Of a DNA stretch of 64,000 nucleotides, positions 24,556 through 33,183 are shown in pieces. Source of the DNA: Ignavibacteria bacterium (GTDB lineage Bacteria; Bacteroidota; Ignavibacteria; Ignavibacteriales; Ignavibacteriaceae); assembly GCA_030693705.1 (NCBI GenBank), contig JAUYAB010000008.1, forward strand, positions 62,001-126,000, in the 5' to 3' direction. The first letter of the stretch is position 1, and each line of letters opens with the position of its first letter. The notes below the pieces were generated by a model. It saw only the letters and a list, made by a program, of their open reading frames with translations, did no database searches and was not told where the DNA came from. A program made the position numbers and the translations under genes.

Positions 24556-27500
24556 TTGGCTCTTACAAACGAAACGCGTAAATCGATTTTTGCAATTCTT
24601 TTTGTTATCTCCGGTGCGGCTGGACTGATCTACCAAATTGTCTGGTTTAAATATCTCGGATTATTTCTCGGCAACACCACCCACGCACAGATGATTGTGC
24701 TTGCAACTTTTCTCGGCGGATTAGCCGCTGGAAATTATGTTATCGGGAGAAAAGCAGATGCGTTAAAAAATCCCGCACGATTTTATTCCTTTCTCGAAAT
24801 CGGAATCGGTTTGTATTGTTTGCTTTATCCAACGCTCAGCGTTGGTTTGGGCGAGTTGTTTTTGAAAACAGCCGGAAATTATTCCATCGACAGCACTTCC
24901 TTTCTTTTTTATTTCTTTCGTTTTTTACTTGCGGCTTTATTGTTGTTTATACCAACATTTGCAATGGGGGGAACGCTTCCTGCGTTAAGTAAATTTTTTG
25001 TTGATGATCTGAAATTCGCCCGACGCGATACTGCCGTTCTTTATTTTCTAAATTCTTTCGGAGCCGTAATAGGCGTGCTGTTTGCGGGTTTCCTGTTGAT
25101 CAAGGAATTCGGTTTACCTTTTACAATTTATGTTACTGCGGCAATCAATTTGTTTATCGGGCTGATGGGATTTATAGCTTCGCTTAGTTACAAACAAGAT
25201 GAAACACTTAACGAAGTTTTTCTAAACTCAACCGGGCAAAAAGAAATTGATCTTTCAAAAAAAACTTTGTTCATCGTCTTGGCAACAGCGGGAAGTTCCG
25301 GACTTGCGGCTTTGCTTTATGAAATGGTTTGGGTCCGATTGTTGGTAAATATTCTCGGTTCATCAACATATGCGTTTTCGTTAATGTTGATGGCATTCAT
25401 CAGCGGAATAACACTCGGCAGTTTCATCGTTTCACTTAAATTTATCCGCAAGTTCGACAAAGTGAAACTCGTCATCTTTTGCCAAAGCATGATCGCAATT
25501 GGAACAATGGCGGCGCTTCCGTTTTATGAAAGACTCCCTTATTACCTGTGGAAAATTTCTTCCTATTTTGTTCGGAACGAATCAACTTTCCCGATCTTTC
25601 TCACGCTTCAATTTTTTATCTGTTTCAGTATGCTGATCACTCCAACAATTTTTATGGGGATGAATCTTCCGGTTATTGTTGAAATATTTTCCGCGTCGCA
25701 AAAAAAGATCGGCATATCAATTGGAAAAGTCTTTTCGATAAATACACTTGGGACAGTATTTGGTGCACTATTGAGCGGATTAGTTTTCATTCCGGCTTTT
25801 GGAATTAAACACACTTTTGAAATTGGTATTGCAATCAACATCGGAATGGCAATTATACTTTTGTTCTCATATAACAATATAAAATCAATTTCTAAAACCG
25901 TTTTTTCAACATTAGCAATTTTTGTGTTTATTGGATTCGTTTGGATCGTCCCTTCATGGAATACAAGTTTGATGGTAAGCGGAATTTTTAGAGAATTCAG
26001 TCTCAATCCGCCGGAAACTTATGCTGATTTTAAAAAACACTATTCCGACCGCGAAATTATATTTTACAAAGAGGGAATTGGCGCCAACGTTGGCGTTACA
26101 AGAATTAAAGACGAACTGGGCTCGAAGATTTTAATTATTAACGGCAAACCCGATGCAAGCAGCACGCTTGACATGAACACGCAAGTTTTGCTTGGACAAA
26201 TTCCGATGATGCTGCATCAAAACGCAAAAAATATTTTTGTGGTTGGATTCGGCAGCGGCGTTACTATCGGATCGGTTTTAACTCACGACATTAACAAAGT
26301 AACTTGCGCGGAAATTTCTCCTGAAGTAATTGAAGCTGGAAATTTATTCGCGCAAGAAAATGGGAATTGTCTTGCAGATAAGCGGCTGAAAGTAGTAACA
26401 GAAGATGCGCTTACATATTTGAAACTTGCAAAAAATAATTTTGATGTTATTATCTCCGAACCATCTAACCCGTGGATCGCCGGAATTGGAAATCTTTTTT
26501 CAAAAGAATATTTTGAGCGGTGCAAAACAAAACTTAACGATAACGGGTTGATGGTTCAGTGGTTTCATACGTATGAGATTAACGATGAGATTATGAAGTT
26601 GATCCTTCACACTTTTCAAGTTGTGTTTCCTTATGCACAGTTGTGGAATCCGCAGCAAGGCGATATCATCATGGTTGGCTCGAAAAAGCCAATCACTTTG
26701 AATGCCGGACAACTTGAACAAAAACTTCAACTTGAAAAAGTGAAGAAAGATTTCAGCAAAATTAAAATAGAGAACATCCTTACATTTCTTTCATGCGAAG
26801 CTTTTTCAGAAGAAGGATTTTATACTATTTCAGGCAACCCAACCGTTAATTCCGAACTACATCCGCGCCTTGAGTTTGAAGCTCCAAAAGCATATTATCT
26901 CAATCAACTTGCAACGTTAACTTACCGGAATGACGAACGTTTCAGAGCTACAACAAATCATTTATTGGTGAGCGATTATCTTAAAGAACACGAACCGACA
27001 AATGCCGAATTAGCTTCAGCGCTGGCTTTCCATTATAACGAAACAAAAAATTATCGTTTGAGCTACGGAATTGCAAAACTTTTGAATGAAAAAAATCCTA
27101 CGGATTACAAAACGTCGATCACGTTAATAAATTCCGAAGAAAAACTTGGGATGAACACTCTGCGGTTGAAAGCGTTGGAACAACTGCTCCGCGAGTTTCC
27201 CGATTCTCCATCCGTTGTGCAGAATTATGCGTATGATAAAATTACTGAAGCAACGTTTGCGGTTTCATTTTTCAAAAATTATCCGATCGATGTTTACGCA
27301 AACGAGATATTGCGAACCACTCTAAAAGATTCTGTCGCTCAGGTAAAAGTTTATGCCAACCTCGCTAATTTGTATCTTGAGAACAGTCAGCCGCAGCAAG
27401 CCTACGAAATGGCTGACCAAGTTTCACATCTATTAGACGGGAATAAAGAATTGGGAAGGCTCATTCCGCTTGACGATTTTTGTTATACCTATTCGGCGGC

Positions 27501-27624
27501 AAGCGCGTACACACTGCACTACAAAACAGCTATCGAGTATTTAATGGGATTGACAATCCTCAATCGCCAGCACCCTAAAAAAGAAATGCTCGGCAGGATG
27601 ATTGAGTGGCGGATGAAGAATTAA
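24556..27624 (+). CDS. Membrane-embedded spermidine-synthase-like protein with TPR tail
   Basis: A 1022-aa three-part protein. Residues 1-480 form about 14 transmembrane helices in two similar halves (S-G-A-A-G-L-I-Y-Q-I-V-W near 18 and S-S-G-L-A-A-L-L-Y-E-M-V-W near 235). Residues 500-735 are a SpeE-like Rossmann domain with V-V-G-F-G-S-G near 565, acidic E-I-S-P-E near 590, E-D-A near 618 and I-S-E-P-S-N-P-W near 636. Residues 790-1020 are helical TPR-like repeats. The start is TTG at 24556 with CGAGG upstream. Such fusions are annotated as spermidine synthase, but the polyamine function is unproven. Confidence 0.85.
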   Translation: MALTNETRKSIFAILFVISGAAGLIYQIVWFKYLGLFLGNTTHAQMIVLATFLGGLAAGNYVIGRKADALKNPARFYSFLEIGIGLYCLLYPTLSVGLGELFLKTAGNYSIDSTSFLFYFFRFLLAALLLFIPTFAMGGTLPALSKFFVDDLKFARRDTAVLYFLNSFGAVIGVLFAGFLLIKEFGLPFTIYVTAAINLFIGLMGFIASLSYKQDETLNEVFLNSTGQKEIDLSKKTLFIVLATAGSSGLAALLYEMVWVRLLVNILGSSTYAFSLMLMAFISGITLGSFIVSLKFIRKFDKVKLVIFCQSMIAIGTMAALPFYERLPYYLWKISSYFVRNESTFPIFLTLQFFICFSMLITPTIFMGMNLPVIVEIFSASQKKIGISIGKVFSINTLGTVFGALLSGLVFIPAFGIKHTFEIGIAINIGMAIILLFSYNNIKSISKTVFSTLAIFVFIGFVWIVPSWNTSLMVSGIFREFSLNPPETYADFKKHYSDREIIFYKEGIGANVGVTRIKDELGSKILIINGKPDASSTLDMNTQVLLGQIPMMLHQNAKNIFVVGFGSGVTIGSVLTHDINKVTCAEISPEVIEAGNLFAQENGNCLADKRLKVVTEDALTYLKLAKNNFDVIISEPSNPWIAGIGNLFSKEYFERCKTKLNDNGLMVQWFHTYEINDEIMKLILHTFQVVFPYAQLWNPQQGDIIMVGSKKPITLNAGQLEQKLQLEKVKKDFSKIKIENILTFLSCEAFSEEGFYTISGNPTVNSELHPRLEFEAPKAYYLNQLATLTYRNDERFRATTNHLLVSDYLKEHEPTNAELASALAFHYNETKNYRLSYGIAKLLNEKNPTDYKTSITLINSEEKLGMNTLRLKALEQLLREFPDSPSVVQNYAYDKITEATFAVSFFKNYPIDVYANEILRTTLKDSVAQVKVYANLANLYLENSQPQQAYEMADQVSHLLDGNKELGRLIPLDDFCYTYSAASAYTLHYKTAIEYLMGLTILNRQHPKKEMLGRMIEWRMKN

Positions 27625-27680
27625 TCTTTTGAACTATTGTATTGCACTAATTTCTTTGAGGTTCTTTGTTTTATAACAAC

Positions 27681-27706
27681 CTGCCGCGATAGCGAAATCG
27701 CGGCAG
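27681..27706. repeat. Strong hairpin between convergent genes
   Basis: CTGCCGCGAT and ATCGCGGCAG form a perfect 10-bp GC-rich stem around a 6-nt loop. There is no U-run, so it is either a shared transcript end or a member of a palindromic repeat family. Confidence 0.6.
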
Positions 27707-27742
27707 ATATAAACGAAATTCTTTGTTCAAAATATAATCCGG

Positions 27743-28504
27743 TTATTTTTTTTCACCATCTAATTCAAACTTAAAGGGCATTACAACCCACACCGCCACC
27801 GGTTTACCACTTTGCATCGCGGGTGTAAATCTGTATTTCATTGCAGCTTCTATTGCAGCTTGATTAAATATTTCATTATCCGATTTTACAGCAACGGCTT
27901 TTTTTACATTTCCCTCTTTACTAACCAAAGCTTTCACCCACACCCTTCCTTCAATTCCATTTTTTTTTGCTTCTTCAGGATAAACAGGATTCGCCTGATT
28001 AACCATCTCCGGCATTATTTCTACTTGGATAAACTCATCCATTCCGGGTTCTTCTTCATTTTTACTAAGTTGATTGGGTTTATGTTTATGCCTCGCAACC
28101 GTTCTTTCTTCTCCCTTATTCTCAATGTCTAGCTTGAAAGCCACCGGGAGAATAACCCAAACCTTAACTGCTTTGTTATTTAACATTGCAGGAGAAAATG
28201 AAGCTTTTTTTGCTGCATCAAGTGCGGAATTATCCAGCATATCTTTCACGCCTTGCTCAACTTTTGCCTTTTCAACATTTCCTTTTTCAGTAATTAAAAG
28301 TTTCAAATAGACTGTTCCTTCTATTCCCGCAAGCTTTGCTGATTTGGGATATACCGGCTTTAACTGAGATTTTAAAGTCGGCGCTTTATCCACTTCTATA
28401 AAACCGGATTCGTCCGGCTTCTGTAATTTTGCCCCCTCTTTCTGCTGAGCAAATAAGCCAAGAAAAGCGATGAGCACGAGCGATAGAATTAATTTTATTT
28501 TCAT
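27743..28504 (-). CDS. Exported protein with two TonB C-terminal domains
   Basis: A 253-aa protein from the ATG at 28504 (GAGG just upstream; the in-frame GTG at 28516 overlaps the previous gene). A signal peptide of about 20 residues is followed by two TonB_C domains: P-V-Y-P-K-S-A-K-L-A-G-I-E-G near residue 50 and P-V-Y-P-E-E-A-K-K-N-G-I-E-G near 172, each ending A-V-K/V-W-V-I/V-x-P. There is no N-terminal anchor or proline-rich linker, so it is not a standard energy-transducing TonB. It is the last gene of the sigma/anti-sigma operon. Confidence 0.88.
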   Translation of the reverse strand: MKIKLILSLVLIAFLGLFAQQKEGAKLQKPDESGFIEVDKAPTLKSQLKPVYPKSAKLAGIEGTVYLKLLITEKGNVEKAKVEQGVKDMLDNSALDAAKKASFSPAMLNNKAVKVWVILPVAFKLDIENKGEERTVARHKHKPNQLSKNEEEPGMDEFIQVEIMPEMVNQANPVYPEEAKKNGIEGRVWVKALVSKEGNVKKAVAVKSDNEIFNQAAIEAAMKYRFTPAMQSGKPVAVWVVMPFKFELDGEKK

Positions 28505-28512
28505 TTTTAACC

Positions 28513-28986
28513 TCACATAGTTGGTTTAACTATTATTTGTTTTGTTCTTAAATAAGCGCTCGTAACTTCTACGGTTGGTAAAGCATTCATAAGAAGTTCG
28601 AGCTTTTCGTTCTGTTGCTTGACCTCGCGCGTTAAGTCGGCAAACTGTGTTTTGTAATCTTCCGATCTTGAATAGAAAAAGATCGTTAAGATCAAAAGTA
28701 TCGCGGTGAAAGCATAAGTAAACGCATTGAAAACTTTTCTATTTATAAAAGTTGTTGTTTGTCTTTCGTTCAACTGCCCGATAGAGCGGAGAATTTTTTC
28801 ATCAAGTTTGCTTGGAAATATTTCCATTGTATCAGCAACTCCGCTTTTAAGTGCATTCAACTTTTTAAAGTAGTCACGTCCTTCAACATCTTGTGAAAGC
28901 AACGTAAATAAGATTGGCTCTCTCCCTTTTTCAAGTTCTCCGTCAAAGTAGAGATCGATCATCGTTTCAATTTCTTTTCTATTCAT
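28513..28986 (-). CDS. Probable membrane anti-sigma factor
   Basis: A 157-aa protein between an ECF sigma gene (2 bp away) and the TonB-domain gene. The cytoplasmic N-terminus (residues 1-85) starts R-K-E-I-E-T-M-I-D-L-Y-F-D-G-E-L, the opening seen in anti-sigma proteins. One transmembrane helix spans about 90-106 (A-F-T-A-I-L-L-I-L-T-I-F-F), followed by a coiled-coil-prone stretch (F-A-D-L-T-R-E-V-K-Q-Q-N-E-K-L-E). It has no zinc-binding HxxxCxxC motif. The function is inferred from position and topology. Confidence 0.72.
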   Translation of the reverse strand: MNRKEIETMIDLYFDGELEKGREPILFTLLSQDVEGRDYFKKLNALKSGVADTMEIFPSKLDEKILRSIGQLNERQTTTFINRKVFNAFTYAFTAILLILTIFFYSRSEDYKTQFADLTREVKQQNEKLELLMNALPTVEVTSAYLRTKQIIVKPTM

Positions 28987-28988
28987 AA

Positions 28989-29522
28989 TTATCTCTCATT
29001 CAAAATGACTTTGGATAATTTAGCAATCAGCTTCTGCCGTGTTTTATACAATCTGCTTTTAACAAGATTCTCATCAATTTTCATCACCTCGGAAATTTCC
29101 TTATACGAAAGATTCCCGTATTCTTTTAAGAGAAAAACATCACGCTGTTCAACTTCTAAATTTTCAAGTTCGTTCATAATCAGTGCATGAAGTTCTTTCA
29201 ACTCCAGTTCCTCCTCAAGTTTTACGGAAGAATCAATCTCGATTTCGTCAGTATCCATTACGTTGAATTGGTCAACTCGAATTTTCTTAGCTCGATAGTA
29301 TGCATAAATTGCGTTGCGCGTTGTAGTATAGAGCCAAACATCAACGCGTTCGGAGTTCCGTATACCATTCATATTTTTAAAAAACTTTTCAAAAACATTT
29401 TGAATAATGTCTTCACACATCATTGTATCGCTAAGCATTTTACGCGCGTAGTTATAGAGTTTAGTTTTCTGCTGATTGTAAATCAGCGTAAACTCAACGA
29501 TATTTTTTGTTACTTCACTCAA
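28989..29522 (-). CDS. ECF-type RNA polymerase sigma factor
   Basis: A 177-aa alternative sigma factor. Region 2 (about 20-90) includes D-I-I-Q-N-V-F-E-K-F-F and V-W-L-Y-T-T-T-R-N-A-I-Y; region 4 (about 125-175) includes L-L-K-E-Y-G-N-L-S-Y-K-E-I-S-E-V-M-K. The start appears to be TTG at 29522, since an in-frame stop lies five codons upstream and the next ATG is 28 codons in. It is the first gene of a sigma, anti-sigma, TonB-domain operon, suggesting envelope or nutrient sensing. Confidence 0.88.
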   Translation of the reverse strand: MSEVTKNIVEFTLIYNQQKTKLYNYARKMLSDTMMCEDIIQNVFEKFFKNMNGIRNSERVDVWLYTTTRNAIYAYYRAKKIRVDQFNVMDTDEIEIDSSVKLEEELELKELHALIMNELENLEVEQRDVFLLKEYGNLSYKEISEVMKIDENLVKSRLYKTRQKLIAKLSKVILNER

Positions 29523-29630
29523 AAAGTTGTTTTTCTTTTATGTAAAGATGCTTTAAAAGAAGAAATGTTGCCGAAAAGAATAAATATTTTTTTTACGAGA
29601 AAAAAGAGAAGGGTTATTGCTTTCCCCTAA

Positions 29631-29693
29631 AACAAAAAACCGCAGATAACTCCGCGGCTTTTGTTTAGAAACCAATAAAAAGAATGATTACGC
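29631..29693 (-). repeat. Direct repeat A with terminator, downstream of the DUF2335 gene
   Basis: Contains a terminator stem (ACCGC...GCGGCTTTT, 29635-29662) plus flanks. It matches 30474-30534 over about 60 bp with few differences, from the AACAAAAA run through the stem and GAAACCAA to the shared last codons (GCG TAA on the minus strand). The two copies bracket the DUF2335 gene pair. Confidence 0.7.
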
Positions 29694-30146
29694 TTTTCTT
29701 TGACGTTCTCTTCTCCTTGAAGCTGTACCATAGATAAACGCACCAATTATTGTTGCAATTGATCCACCAGACATAACCAGCCCCTGACTAATCAAGCCAA
29801 TAGACGCAAGATACAACCCTCCGCCAGTTCCAATGACTCCAATAATGAAAGCAAATATTAGTCCGAGATATGACTTTGTAATGTCGGAACTAATAACTTT
29901 TTTTTCAATTTCAATACGATGTGCCGTTTGTGCTTCAGCCTGCCGCATAATTCTATCTGCAAACCCAGGGTTTATTTCTTCATATTTTCTTAGTAAGTCA
30001 GGTGGAGGAATTGGTCCGGAGAAGCGTGAAGCCGCAATCGTAACTTGTCCCGTTGGGTTTTGTGGCATCTGCGTGTTTGGTTTTGCAGGATAATTATTCT
30101 TGTTCTGACGGCTGTGCGACATCTTGCCCCATAACTGCTTCATCAA
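29688..30146 (-). CDS. DUF2335 membrane protein
   Basis: A 152-aa protein; the second in-frame ATG (30122) may also serve as start. The DUF2335 core is F-S-G-P-I-P-P-P-D-L-L-R-K-Y-E-E-I-N-P-G-F-A-D-R-I near residue 45, then a Q-T-A-H-R helix and two transmembrane helices (about 95-113 and 118-140), ending in a basic tail (R-R-R-E-R-Q-R-K). The family is found sporadically, often in mobile or defence neighbourhoods. It overlaps the 75-aa gene by 53 bp. Function is unknown. Confidence 0.82.
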   Translation of the reverse strand: MMKQLWGKMSHSRQNKNNYPAKPNTQMPQNPTGQVTIAASRFSGPIPPPDLLRKYEEINPGFADRIMRQAEAQTAHRIEIEKKVISSDITKSYLGLIFAFIIGVIGTGGGLYLASIGLISQGLVMSGGSIATIIGAFIYGTASRRRERQRKA

Positions 30147-30321
30147 ATGAATTTTTATAATCTTGCGCTATAACATTCCAATCCGAAGCTAATGCTTTGG
30201 CATCGGCTTCCCACTCTGTTGAACTTTCATTGTAAACATTAAGTGTGTTGCCAAAATCAAGCACTCTGGCCATTCCTTCCCAGAAGGATGGACGGGCAAA
30301 AAGAAATGTGGTTTCGCTCAT
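30094..30321 (-). CDS. Small protein paired with DUF2335
   Basis: A 75-aa soluble acidic protein. It starts M-S-E-T-T-F-L-F-A-R-P-S-F-W-E-G-M-A-R-V-L-D-F-G, then N-E-S and E-A-D-A-K-A-L-A-S-D-W. I recall similar small proteins encoded just before DUF2335 genes in other bacteria, so the pair looks like a conserved two-gene unit. The 53-bp overlap implies tight co-expression. Function is unknown. Confidence 0.7.
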   Translation of the reverse strand: MSETTFLFARPSFWEGMARVLDFGNTLNVYNESSTEWEADAKALASDWNVIAQDYKNSFDEAVMGQDVAQPSEQE

Positions 30322-30473
30322 TTTTACTTGTTTTTCTTTATTAACGGTTAAAATATATTCTAATTTTATTGAAATGTCAATAAAATCTTATTCAAACTTT
30401 GGTTTGGTTCAATTCTAATTATCGAACAATTTTAAACAACACTTAGTTCACTACCTTAATTTTATAACTTCTT

Positions 30474-30534
30474 AACAAAAAGCCGCAGATAATTCCGCGG
30501 CTTTTGTTTCTGAAACCAAGAAAAAGATTTACGC
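30474..30534 (-). repeat. Direct repeat B with terminator, 3' end of the aldolase gene
   Basis: AAAAGCCGC (30478-30486) pairs perfectly with GCGGCTTTT (30497-30505), a terminator for the aldolase on the minus strand. With its flanks it is the second copy of the repeat at 29631-29693, and includes the aldolase stop codon. Confidence 0.75.
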
Positions 30535-31590
30535 GATGGTAACTTCTTTTGTAAGATAAACATCTTGAACTAAGTTCACGATCTTTATTCCTTCAGCCAT
30601 CGGGCGTTGGAATGCTTTTCTTCCAAGGATCAATCCCATACCGCCGGCACGCTTGTTAATTACTGCAGTTTTGCAAGCTTCTGCGAAATCATTTTCGCCT
30701 GAAGCGCCGCCGCTGTTGATCAACCCTGCTCTGCCCATGTAATTGTTCATTACCTGGTAGCGGGTTAAATCGATAGGATTATCGGTTGTCAATTCAGTGT
30801 AAACACGTTTATCAATTTTTCCGTAAGAAACTCCGCCGGTATTTAGCGCATTGTAACCGCCGTTGTTTTCAGGAAGTTTTTGTTTGATGATATCGGCTTG
30901 AATAGTAACGCCGAGATGATTTGCTTGTCCGGTTAGATCAGCGGAAACGTGATAATCTTTATCGCTCTTGAATTTAGGATTACGCAAGTAGCACCAGAGA
31001 ATTGTTGCCAAACCTAATTCATGCGCATATTGGAACGCTTCGCTTACTTCCATAATTTGTCTTGTGCTCTCATCCGAACCGAAATAAATTGTCGCGCCAA
31101 CCGCTGCTGCGCCCATATCGTACGCTTGTTCAACGCCTGCAAACATAACCTGATCAAATTTATTAGGATAGGTAAGCAGTTCGTTATGATTAATTTTTAC
31201 AATGAACGGAATTTTGTGCGCGTATTTTCTTGAAACCATTCCAAGCACACCCAGCGTTGAAGCTACGGCGTTACAGCCGCCTTCAATAGCCAACTTAACA
31301 ATGTTTTCAGGATCGAAAAAATCTGGATTCTTTGCGAAGGAAGCTCCGGCTGAATGTTCAATTCCTTGATCAACCGGTAATATGGAAACATATCCGGTTC
31401 CTGCAAGTCTGCCTGAACTTACAATCCATTGAAGATTTTTAATAACGTTGATATTTCTGTCGCTCGGACTAAAGATTCTATCTATAAAATCCGGTCCGGG
31501 TAAATGTAATTTTTCCTTTGGCACTTTGGCGGAGTAGGATAAAAGGGAATCGGCTTCTTTGCCAAGTAATTCTTGAATTTTGTTAATCAT
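30529..31590 (-). CDS. fbaB: Class I fructose-bisphosphate aldolase (FbaB/DhnA type)
   Basis: Schiff-base aldolase of glycolysis and gluconeogenesis, 353 aa from the ATG at 31590, which has GGAG about 8 bp upstream. [12 protein letters not shown] near residue 80 is the DhnA-type signature, V-K-I-N-H-N-E near 150 and [12 protein letters not shown] near 325 hold the active-site lysines. No metal-binding class II motif is present. Confidence 0.92.
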   Translation of the reverse strand: MINKIQELLGKEADSLLSYSAKVPKEKLHLPGPDFIDRIFSPSDRNINVIKNLQWIVSSGRLAGTGYVSILPVDQGIEHSAGASFAKNPDFFDPENIVKLAIEGGCNAVASTLGVLGMVSRKYAHKIPFIVKINHNELLTYPNKFDQVMFAGVEQAYDMGAAAVGATIYFGSDESTRQIMEVSEAFQYAHELGLATILWCYLRNPKFKSDKDYHVSADLTGQANHLGVTIQADIIKQKLPENNGGYNALNTGGVSYGKIDKRVYTELTTDNPIDLTRYQVMNNYMGRAGLINSGGASGENDFAEACKTAVINKRAGGMGLILGRKAFQRPMAEGIKIVNLVQDVYLTKEVTIA

Positions 31591-31779
31591 TGTTGCTCCA
31601 TTTTTCTTATAAAATATGCAGCCCAAAAATAACTTGAAAAGAGGTGAATTCAAACTAAGCGGAGAAGGGAAAGGAATATAAGCGTAAGAAAACCGGAAAT
31701 ATTTCCAAATCGGGTCAGTTTTCCTCCGTTTTTCCGTAATGTGGTATTTCGCTACTCTCTAAAGAGCGATTGAGAACCA

Positions 31780-33183
31780 TTACTCAGTTTTTCCGGCAAG
31801 AAGTCTATCTAATCTCGGGCGGGAGATGCCCAATAATCGTGCGGCTAAAGATTTGTTCCCGTTAACTTTTTTTAGAACTTCCTGAATGTAAAACAAAGAG
31901 ACGTGCTGAAGATCAGTTGTTGAGTAGGGAATTTTTATCTGAATGGTTTCTGAATGATTAATTATTGGAACGTATGAAGATTTTTTTGGAGAAGATAAAA
32001 TTTCCCCCGTTTGGTGACTCAGAATATTTTCAAAATGTTTAATAGTCAAAACTTCACCATCGCACAAAAGCACCGCTCGCTCAAAGGCGTTGCGTAGTTC
32101 TCTTATGTTTCCGGGCCAACTGTAGCCGGTAAGAAAATTAAGCGCTTCATCATCAACCTGCTTAATCGATTTATTGTAGCTTTCACAAAACTCTTTAATA
32201 AAAAGATTGATAAGGGAAAGAATAAAATCCCGCCGGTTACGCAAAGATGCAAGTTCAATAGTTATCACATTTAAGCGATAATATAAATCGGTTCTAAAAA
32301 GATTTTGTGCCATCAATTTGTTCAAATCTCTATGCGTAGCGGAAATTATTCGCGCAGTAATGGGAATGTCATGCATTCCGCCGACTCTTCTAATAATTTT
32401 TTTTTCAAGTACTCGCAGGAGTTTAACTTGTAGGTTCAAACTCAACTCGCCGATTTCATCCAGAAAAATTGTTCCGTTATGCGCCAGTTCAAACAAACCA
32501 AGCTTTCTAACTTTTGCATCGGTGAAAGCCCCTTTCTCATGCCCAAAAAGTTCTGATTCCAACAACGGCTCCGGAATAGCCGAACAGGTAACTTCAACAA
32601 ACGGTGAATCTTTTTTATTCCCGTAATTGTGGATTGCGTTCGCCAGCATTCCCTTACCCGTGCCGGTCTCGCCAAGAATCAATACATTTACCGAAGCGTT
32701 TTCAGCCGCTGTTCTTGCGGCTGCGATAAGTTTTTCAACTTCCGGGGAATTTCCCAAAATGGATCGGAACACAGAATCGCGTTCATCGGCTGTGATAGGA
32801 GAAGCTTCGGCATGATGTTGTATCCTGCTTTCTAACTTTTCTTTCAAATCGAAGCCGAACTTATATAGTTCATCGGGTAAAATATAAATTTCGTTGAAAC
32901 CGAGTTTTGCAAGTCGGCTTGTAATAAGAGGGCTTTTGTTTTCAATCAGAAAGACCAGGGAAATGTCGGAAGACTTTCCAATTTCTAAAATCTTTTCAAA
33001 CATTAAAGAATTTAGTGCGGTTACATAAAACAAAGCGACATCGTTGGAAAGCAATTCAACATCGCTTGGTTTGCCGGAAGCAAGATTATAATAAACCGCC
33101 TCATACCCAACCAATTGAGAAGCAATTTTCGAAATATCTTTTTTTTCGGAGAAAAGATGAACTGTTGCTTTTTTTGCTTTCAT
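31780..33183 (-). CDS. Sigma-54-type AAA+ transcription activator
   Basis: A 467-aa protein. Residues 1-125 form a receiver-like domain without a clear phosphoacceptor Asp. The AAA+ domain (145-370) has Walker A G-E-T-G-T-G-K-G at 171-178, the sigma-54 loop as G-A-F-T-D-A at 218-223 (consensus GAFTGA), and Walker B F-L-D-E-I-G at 240-245. The C-terminus (about 435-465) is a Fis-type helix-turn-helix, G-N-K-S-L-A-A-R-L-L-G-I-S-R-P-R-L-D-R-L-L. It overlaps the kinase gene by 4 bp, so the kinase is the obvious candidate for its input signal. Confidence 0.92.
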   Translation of the reverse strand: MKAKKATVHLFSEKKDISKIASQLVGYEAVYYNLASGKPSDVELLSNDVALFYVTALNSLMFEKILEIGKSSDISLVFLIENKSPLITSRLAKLGFNEIYILPDELYKFGFDLKEKLESRIQHHAEASPITADERDSVFRSILGNSPEVEKLIAAARTAAENASVNVLILGETGTGKGMLANAIHNYGNKKDSPFVEVTCSAIPEPLLESELFGHEKGAFTDAKVRKLGLFELAHNGTIFLDEIGELSLNLQVKLLRVLEKKIIRRVGGMHDIPITARIISATHRDLNKLMAQNLFRTDLYYRLNVITIELASLRNRRDFILSLINLFIKEFCESYNKSIKQVDDEALNFLTGYSWPGNIRELRNAFERAVLLCDGEVLTIKHFENILSHQTGEILSSPKKSSYVPIINHSETIQIKIPYSTTDLQHVSLFYIQEVLKKVNGNKSLAARLLGISRPRLDRLLAGKTE

